Source of the DNA: Shewanella marina JCM 15074
GTDB lineage: Bacteria; Pseudomonadota; Gammaproteobacteria; Enterobacterales; Shewanellaceae
Direction of reading: 5' to 3'
Assembly: GCF_000614975.1 (NCBI RefSeq)
Contig: NZ_BALM01000003.1
Location: 62,001 to 126,000 of the forward strand
DNA: 64,000 bases
Positions 1 through 9,494 of the stretch are shown here, one piece after another. The notes beneath the pieces are model-generated. The model made no database searches. It was given only the letters and a program-made list of their open reading frames with translations, and had not been told where the DNA came from. Both the position numbers and the translations under genes were made by a program. Each line of letters starts with the position of its first letter. The stretch's first letter is position 1.

Positions 1-1228
1 GCTGTTGCTCATGTAGATTATAGTGTTCCGCAATAGTAAGCGCTTTTTGTGATGCATTAATTACTTTGATATCATTATTTAGCACTTGAAATATTTCAGC
101 TTGTAAATGGTAACTATGCATCAAATGTCGTTCTTGCTTTAACTGCTTGAATAATATCATGGATTGATTTGTATATTTCAAAGCATGCGTTAAATCATTC
201 ATTTTAAAATACATTTGTGCAGTACCAAGCGAAGATAGCCCTTGCCACATCACTCTATTGAGTAATTCAGCTTCATTTAATGCAATTAGATAATAATCCA
301 TGGCTTGATTGTAATTTTTAGATGACTCATAAATATCAGCAATATGGCTATATATAATATATTTGTAAACTGAATGATTTTTTTCATTTTTTAAAATAAT
401 TTCTTTGGCATTAAAAGCATGTTGAAGTGATTTTTTATATAAATGTAGATGAAGATATGAAGCGGAAATATCTTTTTCTAATAACATTTTAAGATGGCTA
501 AATTTATCAATGTGTTCAAAATTATTCGCTTCTGATAAGTAATTAATTGCCTGGTTAGGTCTATTTCTATTATTTAATACATGACCTATTTTTCGTTTTA
601 TATTTGATGTTAGGTAACCATTGTTTATTTCATCTGCCAATATACTTGCACGTTCAATGTTAAATAATAAAATGTCAGTGTTGTTTCCTGGAATATGATC
701 ATGAACACCAAGGTATTTATCTAACAATCTGAGCTTAATAATTTTTGCTGCAACCGAATTGTCATTATCGAGTAATGATAATGCCTCGAATAAATATTGA
801 CGTTCGCCATCAAAATCTTTTTCAAGATATGCCTTTAAGCGTGCTTTGATATATAGCATATTGGCATGCAATCGAGTGTTGTTGGGGACCGTGGCAAGTA
901 ATAATTGTATTGATTTTAATTGTTGTTGGTATTTGAGTATTGAGGCGCGATATTCAACCATGGTTAGTGCAAAATATTCGAGTTGGTTAATCAGCTCTTG
1001 CTCTGTTTTTCCTTGCTTTTTGGCAACCAACTGAAGTTTATCGTAGCTTGTTATGTTATCACTGCCGTTAATCGGTGAGGGAATGGCTAATCGATCATCT
1101 ATTGGTAATTCGTAAATATTAATTTCACGTTGAATTAACTGTTCTTTAGTTAAGTTGCCAGCATACACGGGATTAATGATGACTAACATCATTAATATTA
1201 AAAGAGGAACTGAAATAAGCAGCTTCAC
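1..1228 (-). CDS. Secreted TPR-repeat protein, 5' part only (runs off left edge)
   Basis: An open frame on the minus strand runs without a stop from a GTG at 1228 to base 1, about 409 codons; the 3' end lies outside the window. The GTG is preceded by a strong GGAGG ribosome site four to five bases upstream. The first 24 residues (MKLLISVPLLILMMLVIINP..) are a clear signal peptide or membrane anchor. The rest is helical and rich in Leu, Asn, Tyr and Ala; near residues 300-400 there are TPR-like helix pairs (for example IADIYESSKNYNQAMDYYLIAL). Periplasmic TPR regions of this kind are often joined to a C-terminal GGDEF domain in Shewanella, but that part is not visible, so the final function is open. 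Confidence 0.75.
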   Translation of the reverse strand, partial: MKLLISVPLLILMMLVIINPVYAGNLTKEQLIQREINIYELPIDDRLAIPSPINGSDNITSYDKLQLVAKKQGKTEQELINQLEYFALTMVEYRASILKYQQQLKSIQLLLATVPNNTRLHANMLYIKARLKAYLEKDFDGERQYLFEALSLLDNDNSVAAKIIKLRLLDKYLGVHDHIPGNNTDILLFNIERASILADEINNGYLTSNIKRKIGHVLNNRNRPNQAINYLSEANNFEHIDKFSHLKMLLEKDISASYLHLHLYKKSLQHAFNAKEIILKNEKNHSVYKYIIYSHIADIYESSKNYNQAMDYYLIALNEAELLNRVMWQGLSSLGTAQMYFKMNDLTHALKYTNQSMILFKQLKQERHLMHSYHLQAEIFQVLNNDIKVINASQKALTIAEHYNLHEQQ

Positions 1229-1344
1229 ATTCGCCTCCGCGTATCCCAAAAACATATTTTTTATGTAATTGAGTGAGTTATATTATTGCTATTGTTATAC
1301 TCAAGCTATCAATTTAACAATGAGTTTACAATAAGGGATTGCGA

Positions 1345-3144
1345 GTGAAGTTAAAACAAATTTTTATGGCAGTAGCAGGAAGTTGCTGCAGTTTTTATGC
1401 GATGTCAGACGTTGCTTACACCATAGATTTATCTAACCCAGAGCATCAACTTGCTAATGTGCAAGTGCAATTCCCTGCTGTTGAATCAGAACAGTTGGTG
1501 GTCAATCTTCCGATTTGGCGTACGGGTAAATATAAAGTCTTACCTGTTGCTGATGGTATTCGTACTTTTAATGCTGTTGATAGCAATGGAAAACCATTAG
1601 GGTGGCAACGTACTGCGAGTGGTGAATGGACCATTGATGTGCCACAAGCATCGACTGTTAATATTAGTTACCAAGTATATGCAGATGAACTTGGGCAGAG
1701 ACTACGCCATATTGATGATAGCCATGCTTATATTGATGCCAGTGGTATGTTGATGTATAGCCCTGACTATAGAGATCAACCGATTGCGGTTCAATTAAAT
1801 GTACCACAGGGTTGGCAAAGTTATTCAGGTATGGAACAAGGTGATACACCTCATTCGTTTATAGCCGATAATTATGACATTTTAATTGATTCACCTATTG
1901 AAACAGGTGTCAGTCACCATCGTCAGTTTAGCGCAGATGGGCGTGAGTATGAGTTAGTGGTATGGGGAGAGGGTAATTATAATTTAGAGCAAATTGTTAC
2001 TGACTTAACCAAGTTAAGCCACACTGCCGATGTTATTTGGGATAATTATCCTTTTGAGCGTTATGTTTATATGGTGCATGCTACAAGTGGGGAACGTGGT
2101 GCGACTGAACATTTAAACTCTACTATTATACAGTTACCTCGTTTCAACTTTAGAGAGCGCACTGATTACTTACGTTTTATTAGTACCGCATCACATGAGT
2201 TTATTCATACATGGAATGTTAAAGCTTACCGTCCACAAGGCTTGGTACCCTATGATTATCAAAATGAAAGTTTAACTCAGCTACTGTGGCTTGCAGAGGG
2301 CTCTACTAGCTATTTTCAGAATCAGCTGTTATTACGTGCAGACATTATGCAGCCTAAAGAGTTTTTTGCTGATTTAGCGAAACGTATTGAACGTAACGAG
2401 AATAACCCTGGACGTTTACAGCAATCTGTTGCTGAGGCTAGTGCTACCGCTTGGATTGCGCAAGGCGGTGACTATGCGATTAATCATAGTGTTAATATTT
2501 ATTCTGAAGGTTATCTAATGTCTTTGGCACTAGATTTTGATCTGCTTAATAAAACCGATTTAGCACATTCTTATCGGGATGTTCATAGACAATTGTATCA
2601 GCAATATGCACTACCCAAAGGCTATACCGTAAGAGATGTGCAGCAAATATTACAACAATTGACGGATGAGTCCTATGTTGATTGGTGGCAGCAGCATATC
2701 AATCAACCGATAGCACTCGACTTTGTCTCATTACTTAACATGGCTGGCTTACAGTTAAGTTACGGTGATAAAGTGGAGCCAGATACTGGCATACAATTAA
2801 ATAGTAATAGTTTACAAATTGCCCACGTTAAACGCGATAGTCCTGCTTGGGTAGCCGGTATTCATGCTGATGATGAAATTATTGCCATTAATGGTTTAAA
2901 AGTTACAGCCGCTGGATTTAGTAAACGAATTAATGATTTTAAGGCGGGTGATACTATTGAGATAACGGCATTTGACAATCAGCAAATGAAGCAATTTAAA
3001 TTAACGTTAACAGATAAACCCAAAGATAAATTAAAAATTATTGCGGTAAAAAATCCTTCAAGATCTCAAAAAGCCTTTTTAAAAGCTTGGTTGGGAATTG
3101 ATTGGCCATTCGATAAACAGGGTAAGTGGAAATCGGAAAAGTAG
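1345..3144 (+). CDS. M61 family metallopeptidase with C-terminal PDZ domain
   Basis: About 599 residues with a short N-terminal signal-like segment ending near YAMSDVA, so probably periplasmic. An immunoglobulin-like M61 N-domain covers roughly residues 20-180. The zinc site HEFIH is at 284-288 followed by TWNVKAYRP, and WLAEGSTSYF supplies the third ligand at about Glu318; both are hallmarks of peptidase family M61 (glycyl aminopeptidase type). A PDZ domain lies around 490-570 (IAHVKRDSPAWVAGIHADDEI). I chose GTG at 1345 because AAGGGA at 1333-1338 is correctly spaced; an in-frame TTG at 1339 would overlap that site. It is convergent with rdgC. The substrate is unknown. Confidence 0.88.
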   Translation: MKLKQIFMAVAGSCCSFYAMSDVAYTIDLSNPEHQLANVQVQFPAVESEQLVVNLPIWRTGKYKVLPVADGIRTFNAVDSNGKPLGWQRTASGEWTIDVPQASTVNISYQVYADELGQRLRHIDDSHAYIDASGMLMYSPDYRDQPIAVQLNVPQGWQSYSGMEQGDTPHSFIADNYDILIDSPIETGVSHHRQFSADGREYELVVWGEGNYNLEQIVTDLTKLSHTADVIWDNYPFERYVYMVHATSGERGATEHLNSTIIQLPRFNFRERTDYLRFISTASHEFIHTWNVKAYRPQGLVPYDYQNESLTQLLWLAEGSTSYFQNQLLLRADIMQPKEFFADLAKRIERNENNPGRLQQSVAEASATAWIAQGGDYAINHSVNIYSEGYLMSLALDFDLLNKTDLAHSYRDVHRQLYQQYALPKGYTVRDVQQILQQLTDESYVDWWQQHINQPIALDFVSLLNMAGLQLSYGDKVEPDTGIQLNSNSLQIAHVKRDSPAWVAGIHADDEIIAINGLKVTAAGFSKRINDFKAGDTIEITAFDNQQMKQFKLTLTDKPKDKLKIIAVKNPSRSQKAFLKAWLGIDWPFDKQGKWKSEK

Positions 3145-3160
3145 CTTATTAATGGATATA

Positions 3161-3190
3161 AAAATGGCGTCGATGAAGACGCCATTTTTT
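3161..3190. terminator. Bidirectional intrinsic terminator between M61 gene and rdgC
   Basis: The stem AAATGGCGTC/GACGCCATTT, flanked by A and T runs on both sides, sits between two convergent genes. Confidence 0.85.
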
Positions 3191-3215
3191 ATGATAGAAC
3201 TAATCGTATAATTGA

Positions 3216-4130
3216 CTATTTTTCAGTTGCTTCTAGGCCACCAAGTGCTTCAACAGTCGCTTGCATTAATGCCACTAGCTCACCTGCCATTAGCGCAAAA
3301 TCTGCATCAATACGTGCTAATGGATCTTCATTACCAAGATCATCATTACCCGCTCTAAACTCTTCTGAGAACTTTAGTCGTTTTAAGGTCGCATCTGATT
3401 GCAGTAATAATGCAACTGATTGACCAAAATGAAGCGCAAGTTTATGTACGAGTTTGTCATTCGCAATATGCGCCAATACTTCTTCTTCGCTTAAGTCTTG
3501 TTGCTTAAATCGAACAATGCCACCTTCGTCATTGATTGACTTTAATTCGGCTTCATCTTGCATGATAAATGGCGCAGGAGTTGTGCCTTCTAATAGCCAT
3601 TGAGTCAGTTGTTTTTCAATCGGCGTTGCAAAACTCAGTGGAATAACCGGTAAACTGCCAATTGCTTTACGCAATAATGCTAATAACTCTTCTGATTTTG
3701 TAGCGCTTGAACTGTCTACTAAAATCATTTCCAACTCAGGTAAAATCAAAGCTTTAATTTGACTACGGCGTGAGAAAGCACGTGGTAATAGGGTGGTCGT
3801 GATTTCATCTTTTAATGAATCTTTCTCTTTTTTAGCAAGCTTACGATTTTCGGCTTGCTCAATTTGCGCAACCTTATCTTCTAGTGCTTCTTTTACAACT
3901 TGGGCAGGGAGAATTTTCTCTTCTTTAGTTGCACAAATAAGATGGCGGTTATTCGCGGTATGAACCAAAGTCTCGCCATGTTTTCCTAATGCATTAGAAA
4001 AACCAAATTTGCTGATATCTTGACTTGAGCAAGGTGAAAATGTGAAGTCTGATAATGCTTTTTCTAAAGATTCTGTGTCAGTTGAAAAAGGCTTATTAAA
4101 ACGATAGACAGTAAGATTTTTAAACCACAT
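3216..4130 (-). CDS. rdgC: Recombination-associated protein RdgC
   Basis: 304 residues, the usual RdgC length, starting with the family signature [11 protein letters not shown]. RdgC is a ring-forming nucleoid-associated protein that binds double-stranded DNA and restrains RecA filament formation. The C-terminal half carries the conserved [12 protein letters not shown] segment. A longer frame adds MGTAY, but the ATG at 4130 matches the family start. It stands alone, convergent with the M61 peptidase and divergent from the porin. Confidence 0.95.
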   Translation of the reverse strand: MWFKNLTVYRFNKPFSTDTESLEKALSDFTFSPCSSQDISKFGFSNALGKHGETLVHTANNRHLICATKEEKILPAQVVKEALEDKVAQIEQAENRKLAKKEKDSLKDEITTTLLPRAFSRRSQIKALILPELEMILVDSSSATKSEELLALLRKAIGSLPVIPLSFATPIEKQLTQWLLEGTTPAPFIMQDEAELKSINDEGGIVRFKQQDLSEEEVLAHIANDKLVHKLALHFGQSVALLLQSDATLKRLKFSEEFRAGNDDLGNEDPLARIDADFALMAGELVALMQATVEALGGLEATEK

Positions 4131-4320
4131 GTAAGCTGTGCCCAATCAAAAAATAAAGGTGAAGTGTACGGGATTGGCGCATGAGCGTAAACAGCCTTTG
4201 GCATTATTGCAGGTATATTTGCCGTAAATCATGCTAATGCTGGTTAGGATTTAGTACGTAGTAAAAACATCTAAAAAATGAAATAAAATTGAAACATTGT
4301 TGTTGCAGACTAAGCTCAGA

Positions 4321-4338
4321 TTGACAATTTATAGTCAA
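4321..4338. repeat. Inverted repeat TTGAC-N8-GTCAA in the porin leader
   Basis: A perfect 5-bp inverted repeat separated by 8 bases, 19 bases upstream of the porin start and directly before its ribosome site. It could be an operator or a 5'-UTR hairpin. No family assignment is possible from the sequence. Confidence 0.4.
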
Positions 4339-4357
4339 GTTCAATAAAAAGGATGAA

Positions 4358-5359
4358 ATGATGAGCCTGTTTAAAAAGTCTGTTTTAGCAACTGCATTAG
4401 TAACCGCGCTAGTAACACCTGTGTACGCTGCAGATGCTGTTAATTTTTACGGTAAATTAAATGTTACTGCACAATATAATGATGCAGAGACGGTTAATAA
4501 CGCCCAAATAATGAGTGACAGTGATACCACTATTCAGAGCAACTCGTCACGCTTAGGGGTAAAAGGTGCTTATCAAATATCATCACAGTTAGAAGCTTTC
4601 TATATGATTGAATATGAAGTTGATACTGGTGATGCCGCGAAAGATAACTTTGAAGCGCGTAATCAATTTGTCGGGTTACGTGGTGATTTTGGTGCCGTAT
4701 CCGTTGGTCGTAATGACACAATGTTAAAAAAGTCACAAGGTAAAGTGGACTTGTTTGGTGATTTAGCTGGTGATATTAAAAACTTATTTAAAGGCGAGAA
4801 TCGTATCGAACAGACGGCAACTTATGTAACGCCAGTATTTAGTCAAGTGCAACTTGGGGTGACTTATGCTGCTGATGGTGCATCTTCACAAAATGATGAA
4901 AATGGTTTTAGTGTTGCAGCCATGTATGGTGATAGTAAACTTAAAAAATCGCCTGTATTTGCTTCTGTAGCCTATGATTCAAAAGTTAAAGGCTATGATA
5001 TTGTGCGTGCGACAGTACAAGGTAAAGTGGCTGGTTTTAAGTTAGGTGGTATGTATCAACAACAGCAAAAGAGTAACAGTAATAGCAGCTCTGTTTCTGG
5101 TTTCATGCTAAGTGCAGCGTATGGCATTGATGATATAACGTTAAAGACACAGTACCAGACAATGGATGAATTTGGTGATTCGTGGTCATTAGGTGCAGAT
5201 TATAAATTAGCTAAGCCAACCAAGCTATTCGCATTCTATACAATGCGTGATTACGACAAAATGGCGTATGCAAGCCAAGACGGTATGGGACAAGATGTGG
5301 TGGTGTTGGCAGAGTTACAAGATAAATATTTCGGGTTAGGAATCGAACATAAATTTTAA
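4358..5359 (+). CDS. Gram-negative trimeric-type porin
   Basis: 333 residues with a typical signal peptide (FKKSVLATALVTALVTPVYA, cleaved near 25), then beta-rich repeats opening VNFYGKLNVTAQY and closing in YFGLGIEHKF, with the terminal Phe required for BAM recognition. AAGGATG precedes two adjacent ATGs (4358 and 4361); either could be used. It lies directly upstream of phoB-phoR-PstS, and the same order is known in Shewanella, which suggests a porin used under phosphate limitation. That role is inference. No clear Pho box is seen in its own upstream region. Confidence 0.9.
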   Translation: MMSLFKKSVLATALVTALVTPVYAADAVNFYGKLNVTAQYNDAETVNNAQIMSDSDTTIQSNSSRLGVKGAYQISSQLEAFYMIEYEVDTGDAAKDNFEARNQFVGLRGDFGAVSVGRNDTMLKKSQGKVDLFGDLAGDIKNLFKGENRIEQTATYVTPVFSQVQLGVTYAADGASSQNDENGFSVAAMYGDSKLKKSPVFASVAYDSKVKGYDIVRATVQGKVAGFKLGGMYQQQQKSNSNSSSVSGFMLSAAYGIDDITLKTQYQTMDEFGDSWSLGADYKLAKPTKLFAFYTMRDYDKMAYASQDGMGQDVVVLAELQDKYFGLGIEHKF

Positions 5360-5380
5360 TGAGTGTTGTTCTAGACATTT

Positions 5381-5403
5381 AAGGAGGCTTTTGCCTCCTT
5401 TTT
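5381..5403 (+). terminator. Intrinsic terminator after porin
   Basis: AAGGAGGC-TTTT-GCCTCCTT followed by TTT, right after the porin stop. It separates porin transcription from phoB. Confidence 0.9.
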
Positions 5404-5452
5404 AGTTCTTAGTGGTAGCACGAGTGATCGTACTCAGACTACTTTAATATTT

Positions 5453-5470
5453 CTGTAATATAATTGTTTG
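5453..5470 (+). promoter_or_regulatory. Candidate Pho box upstream of phoB
   Basis: CTGTAAT-ATAA-TTGTTTG reproduces the two 7-bp half-sites spaced by 4 bases of the PhoB box (CTGTCAT repeats), with mismatches mainly in the second half. A TATTAA-like -10 lies about 10 bases downstream (near 5481), the spacing expected when a Pho box replaces the -35 element. The site is 38 bases before phoB, consistent with autoregulation. Confidence 0.55.
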
Positions 5471-5507
5471 ATACTAGCGTTATTAATCATGAGTGAAGTA
5501 AATAGCT

Positions 5508-6197
5508 ATGACCGCACGGATATTGATTGTTGAAGATGAGTTAGCCATCCAAGAGATGCTGGTTTTTGTATTGGAACAGCATGGTTTTAATGTTAAAACC
5601 GCAGAGACGATGCCGCAAGCATTAGCGCAGATGAACGAGCCATATCCTGATCTAATCTTACTCGATTGGATGATTCCTGGCGGAAGTGGTATTCAGTTTG
5701 CTAAGCAGATAAAAATGGATAAGTTTACTCGTCAAATTCCGATTATTATGCTGACTGCACGCGGTGAAGAAGAGGATAAGGTCAAAGGGCTAGAAGTTGG
5801 TGCCGATGACTATATGACTAAACCATTCTCGCCAAAAGAGTTAGTGGCACGAATTAAAGCGGTATTGCGACGCAGTGCACCAACACGTCTAGAAGAAGTG
5901 ATTGAAGTGCAGGGGTTAGCATTAGATCCTGTTAGTCATAGAGTGAGTGTTGCTGATAGTGTGCTTGATATGGGGCCGACAGAATTTAGATTACTGCACT
6001 TTTTTATGACCCATCCTGAGCGAGTATATAGTCGCGAACAATTGCTTGATAATGTATGGGGAACCAATGTGTATGTTGAAGACCGTACTGTTGACGTACA
6101 TATCAGAAGACTAAGAAAAGCAATTGAAGCATCAGGACATGATCGATTGATTCAAACTGTTAGAGGTGCAGGCTATCGTTTTTCTACTCGTTTATAA
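5508..6197 (+). CDS. phoB: Phosphate regulon response regulator PhoB
   Basis: 229 residues. The receiver domain has the acidic pair E9-D10, the phospho-acceptor Asp53 in LILLDWM, and the conserved Lys in YMTKPFS. A C-terminal OmpR-type winged-helix domain follows ([39 protein letters not shown]). PhoB activates high-affinity phosphate uptake genes when phosphorylated by PhoR. phoR starts 30 bases downstream, so the two are probably one transcript. The ribosome site before ATG 5508 is weak. Confidence 0.96.
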   Translation: MTARILIVEDELAIQEMLVFVLEQHGFNVKTAETMPQALAQMNEPYPDLILLDWMIPGGSGIQFAKQIKMDKFTRQIPIIMLTARGEEEDKVKGLEVGADDYMTKPFSPKELVARIKAVLRRSAPTRLEEVIEVQGLALDPVSHRVSVADSVLDMGPTEFRLLHFFMTHPERVYSREQLLDNVWGTNVYVEDRTVDVHIRRLRKAIEASGHDRLIQTVRGAGYRFSTRL

Positions 6198-6226
6198 TTT
6201 ATCTTAGTTGTTGCTGAGGCTACTTC

Positions 6227-7534
6227 ATGGTTGAACCACATACTAGGTATAAGTTGATATCTAGATTAGTCCTATATATTGCTTTAGCGACAATCATTGG
6301 CTTATTAGTGGGTCAGGTGACTTTGTCATTATTGGTCGCGAGTATAGTCCTATTAGCTTGGCATTATCGGCAGTTAATTCGATTACAAATATGGCTTTGG
6401 CAAATGAAGAAATTAACCCCCCCTCAAGGACAGGGGAGTTGGGAAGGCGTGTTCAATGGTGTCTATCGACTACAACGAAAAAATCGTAAACGATTAAATC
6501 AATTAGCAGATTTACTTGCGCGTTTTCGACTTGCCGCCGAGGCATTACCTGATGCTGCAGTGGTATTGGACAGTGAATATAATATTTTATGGTGCAATAA
6601 GTTAGCACAAAGGTTACTCGGTTTTTTATGGCCGCAAGATAGTGGTCAACGAATTGACAATCTATTACGTCATCCTGACTTTTCGCGATATTTAGTGCAG
6701 GCCAAATATGGTGTGCCACTTGAACTGCCTTCTCCTGTGCATGAAGGACGAATACTCGAATTTCGAATTATTGCTTATGGTGAACACCAGTTGTTATTGA
6801 TTGCTCGCGATATTTCCCGTATTCGCCAACTTGAAGGAATGCGTCGTGAATTTGTTGCTAACGTTTCACATGAGCTAAAGACGCCATTGACGGTATTACA
6901 AGGCTACCTTGAAATGATGGAGTCAATGCAAAGCGATGATCCTATGGTCGCGAGACCGGTGGAACTCATGCAACAACAGACCCAACGTATGAAATTATTG
7001 GTTGAGCAGTTATTAGCGCTTTCTCGTATTGAAGATGAAGACGATATCGATTGGGCCCATGAAATCGATATGGGATTATTGATGAAAGGCTTAGAAATAG
7101 AAGCGGAAGCATTGTCTCTGGGCCGTTATCAACTTAAGTTTGAATGTGATCCGCAGATTGCTATTTTGGGGAATGAATTTCAAATTATCAGCGCTTGTTC
7201 AAATTTGATCTCTAATGCCATTCGTTATACGCCAGAGTCAGGTTCTATTACCGTGAAGTGGCAAGCTGTCTCTGATGGTGCCATGTTTAGTGTTAGTGAT
7301 TCTGGCGAAGGTATTGCTGCACAACATTTACCGCGATTAACAGAACGTTTTTATCGCGTTGATACTGCGCGCTCACGTCAAACTGGTGGCAGTGGTTTAG
7401 GGCTGGCAATTGTGAAACATGCGTTGAGTCATCATCATAGTGAGTTAGTGATCACTAGCGAGTTAGGGCAAGGCAGCACTTTTAGCTTTACGATTCCTTC
7501 AATATTAATTGTACAAAAAAAGCGTATTGATTGA
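6227..7534 (+). CDS. phoR: Phosphate regulon sensor histidine kinase PhoR
   Basis: 435 residues. Two hydrophobic segments near the N-terminus (residues 10-45) anchor it in the inner membrane, and a PAS-like domain follows at about 100-200 ([19 protein letters not shown]). The HisKA motif [12 protein letters not shown] contains the phospho-acceptor His215. The ATPase domain shows the N box [11 protein letters not shown], the G1 box DSGEGIA and the G2 box [10 protein letters not shown]. It phosphorylates PhoB when phosphate is limiting. Its stop overlaps a possible upstream start of the next gene, so phoB, phoR and the binding protein look co-transcribed. Confidence 0.96.
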   Translation: MVEPHTRYKLISRLVLYIALATIIGLLVGQVTLSLLVASIVLLAWHYRQLIRLQIWLWQMKKLTPPQGQGSWEGVFNGVYRLQRKNRKRLNQLADLLARFRLAAEALPDAAVVLDSEYNILWCNKLAQRLLGFLWPQDSGQRIDNLLRHPDFSRYLVQAKYGVPLELPSPVHEGRILEFRIIAYGEHQLLLIARDISRIRQLEGMRREFVANVSHELKTPLTVLQGYLEMMESMQSDDPMVARPVELMQQQTQRMKLLVEQLLALSRIEDEDDIDWAHEIDMGLLMKGLEIEAEALSLGRYQLKFECDPQIAILGNEFQIISACSNLISNAIRYTPESGSITVKWQAVSDGAMFSVSDSGEGIAAQHLPRLTERFYRVDTARSRQTGGSGLGLAIVKHALSHHHSELVITSELGQGSTFSFTIPSILIVQKKRID

Positions 7535-7620
7535 TGCGAGTTAAGTCTATTCATGCTTTATATCAATCTATTAATCGTCGTCATTTTAAGTTTGACGTTG
7601 CAAAAGTAAGAGAGCTTGTA

Positions 7621-8586
7621 ATGAGACTTAAAGGCCTGCTGAATCTTTTGTTATTGGGTGCTAGCATCTTCGCTTCATCTTTTGCAGTTGCAGAACAAGA
7701 TGATGAGCTAGCAAGTTATCAAAAAGTCAGTGGTGTATCTGGTAATCTTTCATCTGTTGGCTCTGACACTCTGGCAAATATGATGACTCTGTGGGCAGAG
7801 CAATTTAAAGATATTTACCCTAACGTTAATATTCAAATTCAAGCAGCTGGTTCATCAACAGCTCCGCCAGCTTTAACCGAAGCAACCTCACAATTTGGCC
7901 CAATGAGTCGGTTGATGAAACCAAATGAAATCGAATCATTTGAGAAACGTTACGGTTACCAACCAACACCCATAAAAGTTGCGATTGACGTATTAGCCAT
8001 ATTTGTTCACAAAGATAATCCGATTACAGGGCTAACGATTGAGCAAATTGATGATATTTTCTCAATTACTTATCGCTGCGGTGGTCATAATATCAATCAC
8101 TGGCAACAATTAGGATTACAAGGTCGCTGGGCTAAAAGAGATATTCAATTATATGGCCGAAACTCAGTCTCGGGTACTTACGGCTATTTTAAGAAAAAAG
8201 CGTTATGTAACGGTGATTTTAAGGCTAATGTGAATGAGCAACCCGGTTCGGCATCCGTGGTGCAATCAGTATCACAATCACTTAATGCAATTGGATATTC
8301 TGGGATAGGCTATCGAACTGCTGGAGTTAAAGCCGTCGCAATAGCCAATGAACAACAACAATATATTGCCGCAACAGCTGATAATGCAGCTTCCGGTGAG
8401 TATCCTCTGGCTCGATATTTGTATGTTTATATTAATAAGCACCCCAACAAGCCATTAACCCCAATGGATAGAGAGTTCGTTCGATTTATTCTATCTGGTC
8501 AAGGACAGCAAATTGTTGCTAAAGATGGCTATGTACCATTACCCCAAAAAGTGGTCTTAAAAGAGTTGCAACAATTAGGCATTTAG
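7621..8586 (+). CDS. PstS-family phosphate-binding periplasmic protein
   Basis: About 321 residues from ATG 7621, which is preceded by TAAGAGAG and opens directly with a signal peptide ([26 protein letters not shown]). A longer frame from ATG 7534, overlapping the phoR stop, would bury the signal peptide 29 residues in. The mature protein has the PBP-like phosphate-binding pattern: [36 protein letters not shown] and PGSASVVQ. No pstCAB genes are adjacent, so it may serve a transporter encoded elsewhere or act with PhoR in sensing. No T-rich + strand terminator follows. Confidence 0.88.
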   Translation: MRLKGLLNLLLLGASIFASSFAVAEQDDELASYQKVSGVSGNLSSVGSDTLANMMTLWAEQFKDIYPNVNIQIQAAGSSTAPPALTEATSQFGPMSRLMKPNEIESFEKRYGYQPTPIKVAIDVLAIFVHKDNPITGLTIEQIDDIFSITYRCGGHNINHWQQLGLQGRWAKRDIQLYGRNSVSGTYGYFKKKALCNGDFKANVNEQPGSASVVQSVSQSLNAIGYSGIGYRTAGVKAVAIANEQQQYIAATADNAASGEYPLARYLYVYINKHPNKPLTPMDREFVRFILSGQGQQIVAKDGYVPLPQKVVLKELQQLGI

Positions 8587-8609
8587 TGGGATTTCATCAA
8601 TTTTTAGAT

Positions 8610-8730
8610 AAAAAAAAGCAACCATATTAAGGTTGCTCAAAAAGGATTTTAGCCTTTGAAATGAGTGTTTAAAAAGCGCTAGCATTAAACACCACATAAG
8701 GGAGTATGATGATGAAAGTGAATATAAATT
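8610..8730 (-). ncRNA. Candidate small RNA, copy A of a tandem pair
   Basis: This minus-strand module ends in a classic intrinsic terminator (AGCAACC, 7-base loop, GGTTGCT, then a T run at 8616-8610). Upstream in the RNA come a small hairpin (AAAGG/CCTTT at 8657-8641), an 8-bp hairpin (GTGTTTAA/TTAAACAC at 8692-8665) with GCTAGCGC in its loop, and an unpaired TTCATCATCATACTCCC at 8716-8700. An extended -10 (TGATATTAT, 8744-8737) would start the RNA near 8730; no good -35 is visible. The same succession of elements recurs in copy B. Expression is not shown, and the 5' end is a guess. Confidence 0.55.
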
Positions 8731-8783
8731 CGTTTCATAATATCAGACGCCATAAACTCAGTTTAGTTCACTCTACCATATAA
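8706..8783 (+). other. Possible 25-residue small ORF opposite sRNA copy A
   Basis: GGGAG followed by ATGATGATG opens a 25-codon frame (MMMKVNINSFHNIRRHKLSL..). It is reported because the conserved GGGAG-N-ATGATGA block could also be a translation start. A second such frame opens at 8924 opposite copy B. The two peptides do not resemble each other, and the terminators favour the minus-strand RNA reading. Confidence 0.2.
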
Positions 8784-8848
8784 AATAATTTAATTAATTT
8801 ATAAGTGTTTGATTTTAAAGATTATTATTTCTGTTGTTTATTTTGGGT

Positions 8849-8944
8849 AAAAAAAAGGCAACTCAATAAAGTTGCCTGGAGATCTGTTTGATCTAAGGGA
8901 CTGCGCTAGAAGTCCTTGGGAGAATGATGAACGCGAAAATCTTG
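8849..8944 (-). ncRNA. Candidate small RNA, copy B of a tandem pair
   Basis: It has the same architecture as copy A but different stem sequences. The unpaired block TTCATCATTCTCCC is at 8931-8918. A hairpin (AAGGACTT/AGTCCCTT, 8917-8895) has CTAGCGC in the loop. A small hairpin AGATC/GATCT lies at 8894-8880, and the terminator AGGCAACT/AGTTGCCT ends in eight T at 8856-8849. A possible -10 (TAACAT, 8956-8951) gives a start near 8944. Just upstream is an AGAGC-CGT-GCTCT inverted repeat. Shared single-stranded blocks with non-identical stems suggest a duplicated functional RNA. Confidence 0.55.
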
Positions 8945-9011
8945 TTCACTATGTTAGAGCACGGCTCTTTTAATAAGTTCACTGCTTTTATAAAAAGTTG
9001 TATATTTATTT

Positions 9012-9494
9012 TTAAAGTAAAGATTCAATGGCTTGTTTTAGGCTTAATGGCGTTGTGGTTGGGGCAAATCGACTTAGCACTTTTCCTTCGCGATTAACTA
9101 AGAATTTGGTGAAATTCCATTTTACGCTACTGCTTCCCAATAAGCCTTTAGCTTGCATGCTGAGGAATCGATAGAGTTCACTTGCATCATTACCATTAAC
9201 GTCCACTTTGGCAAACAGTGGGAAAGACACTTGATAGTTTAATTGGCAGAATTGAGCAATTTGTTGATTATCTGCAGGTTCTTGATGGGCAAACTGGTTA
9301 CAAGGAAAACCTAAAATGGAAAATCCTTGTACTTTATACTGTTGATAGAGCTGTTCCAACTGTTCATATTGCGGTGTAAAACCACATTTGCTAGCTGTAT
9401 TTACAATCAGTAAAACCTGACCTTTGAATTGTGATAGCTCAACTTTATTTCCTTGGATGTCATCGACTACAAATTGATAAATATCATTACTCAT
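9012..9494 (-). CDS. Glutathione peroxidase family thiol peroxidase
   Basis: 160 residues, the normal length for bacterial BtuE/Gpx proteins. The catalytic set is visible: Cys37 in VNTASKCGFTPQY (Cys rather than selenocysteine), Gln in GFPCNQFAHQEP, and Trp/Asn in VKWNFTKFLV. It reduces hydroperoxides, usually with thioredoxin in bacteria. No signal peptide, so cytoplasmic. AAGGAT precedes ATG 9494 at good spacing. The two candidate sRNAs lie downstream on the same strand. Confidence 0.92.
   Translation of the reverse strand: MSNDIYQFVVDDIQGNKVELSQFKGQVLLIVNTASKCGFTPQYEQLEQLYQQYKVQGFSILGFPCNQFAHQEPADNQQIAQFCQLNYQVSFPLFAKVDVNGNDASELYRFLSMQAKGLLGSSSVKWNFTKFLVNREGKVLSRFAPTTTPLSLKQAIESLL

Noticed and set aside
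846..1034. 62-residue + strand frame
   Set aside because: It is antisense to the long open TPR frame, which has a signal peptide and a strong ribosome site.
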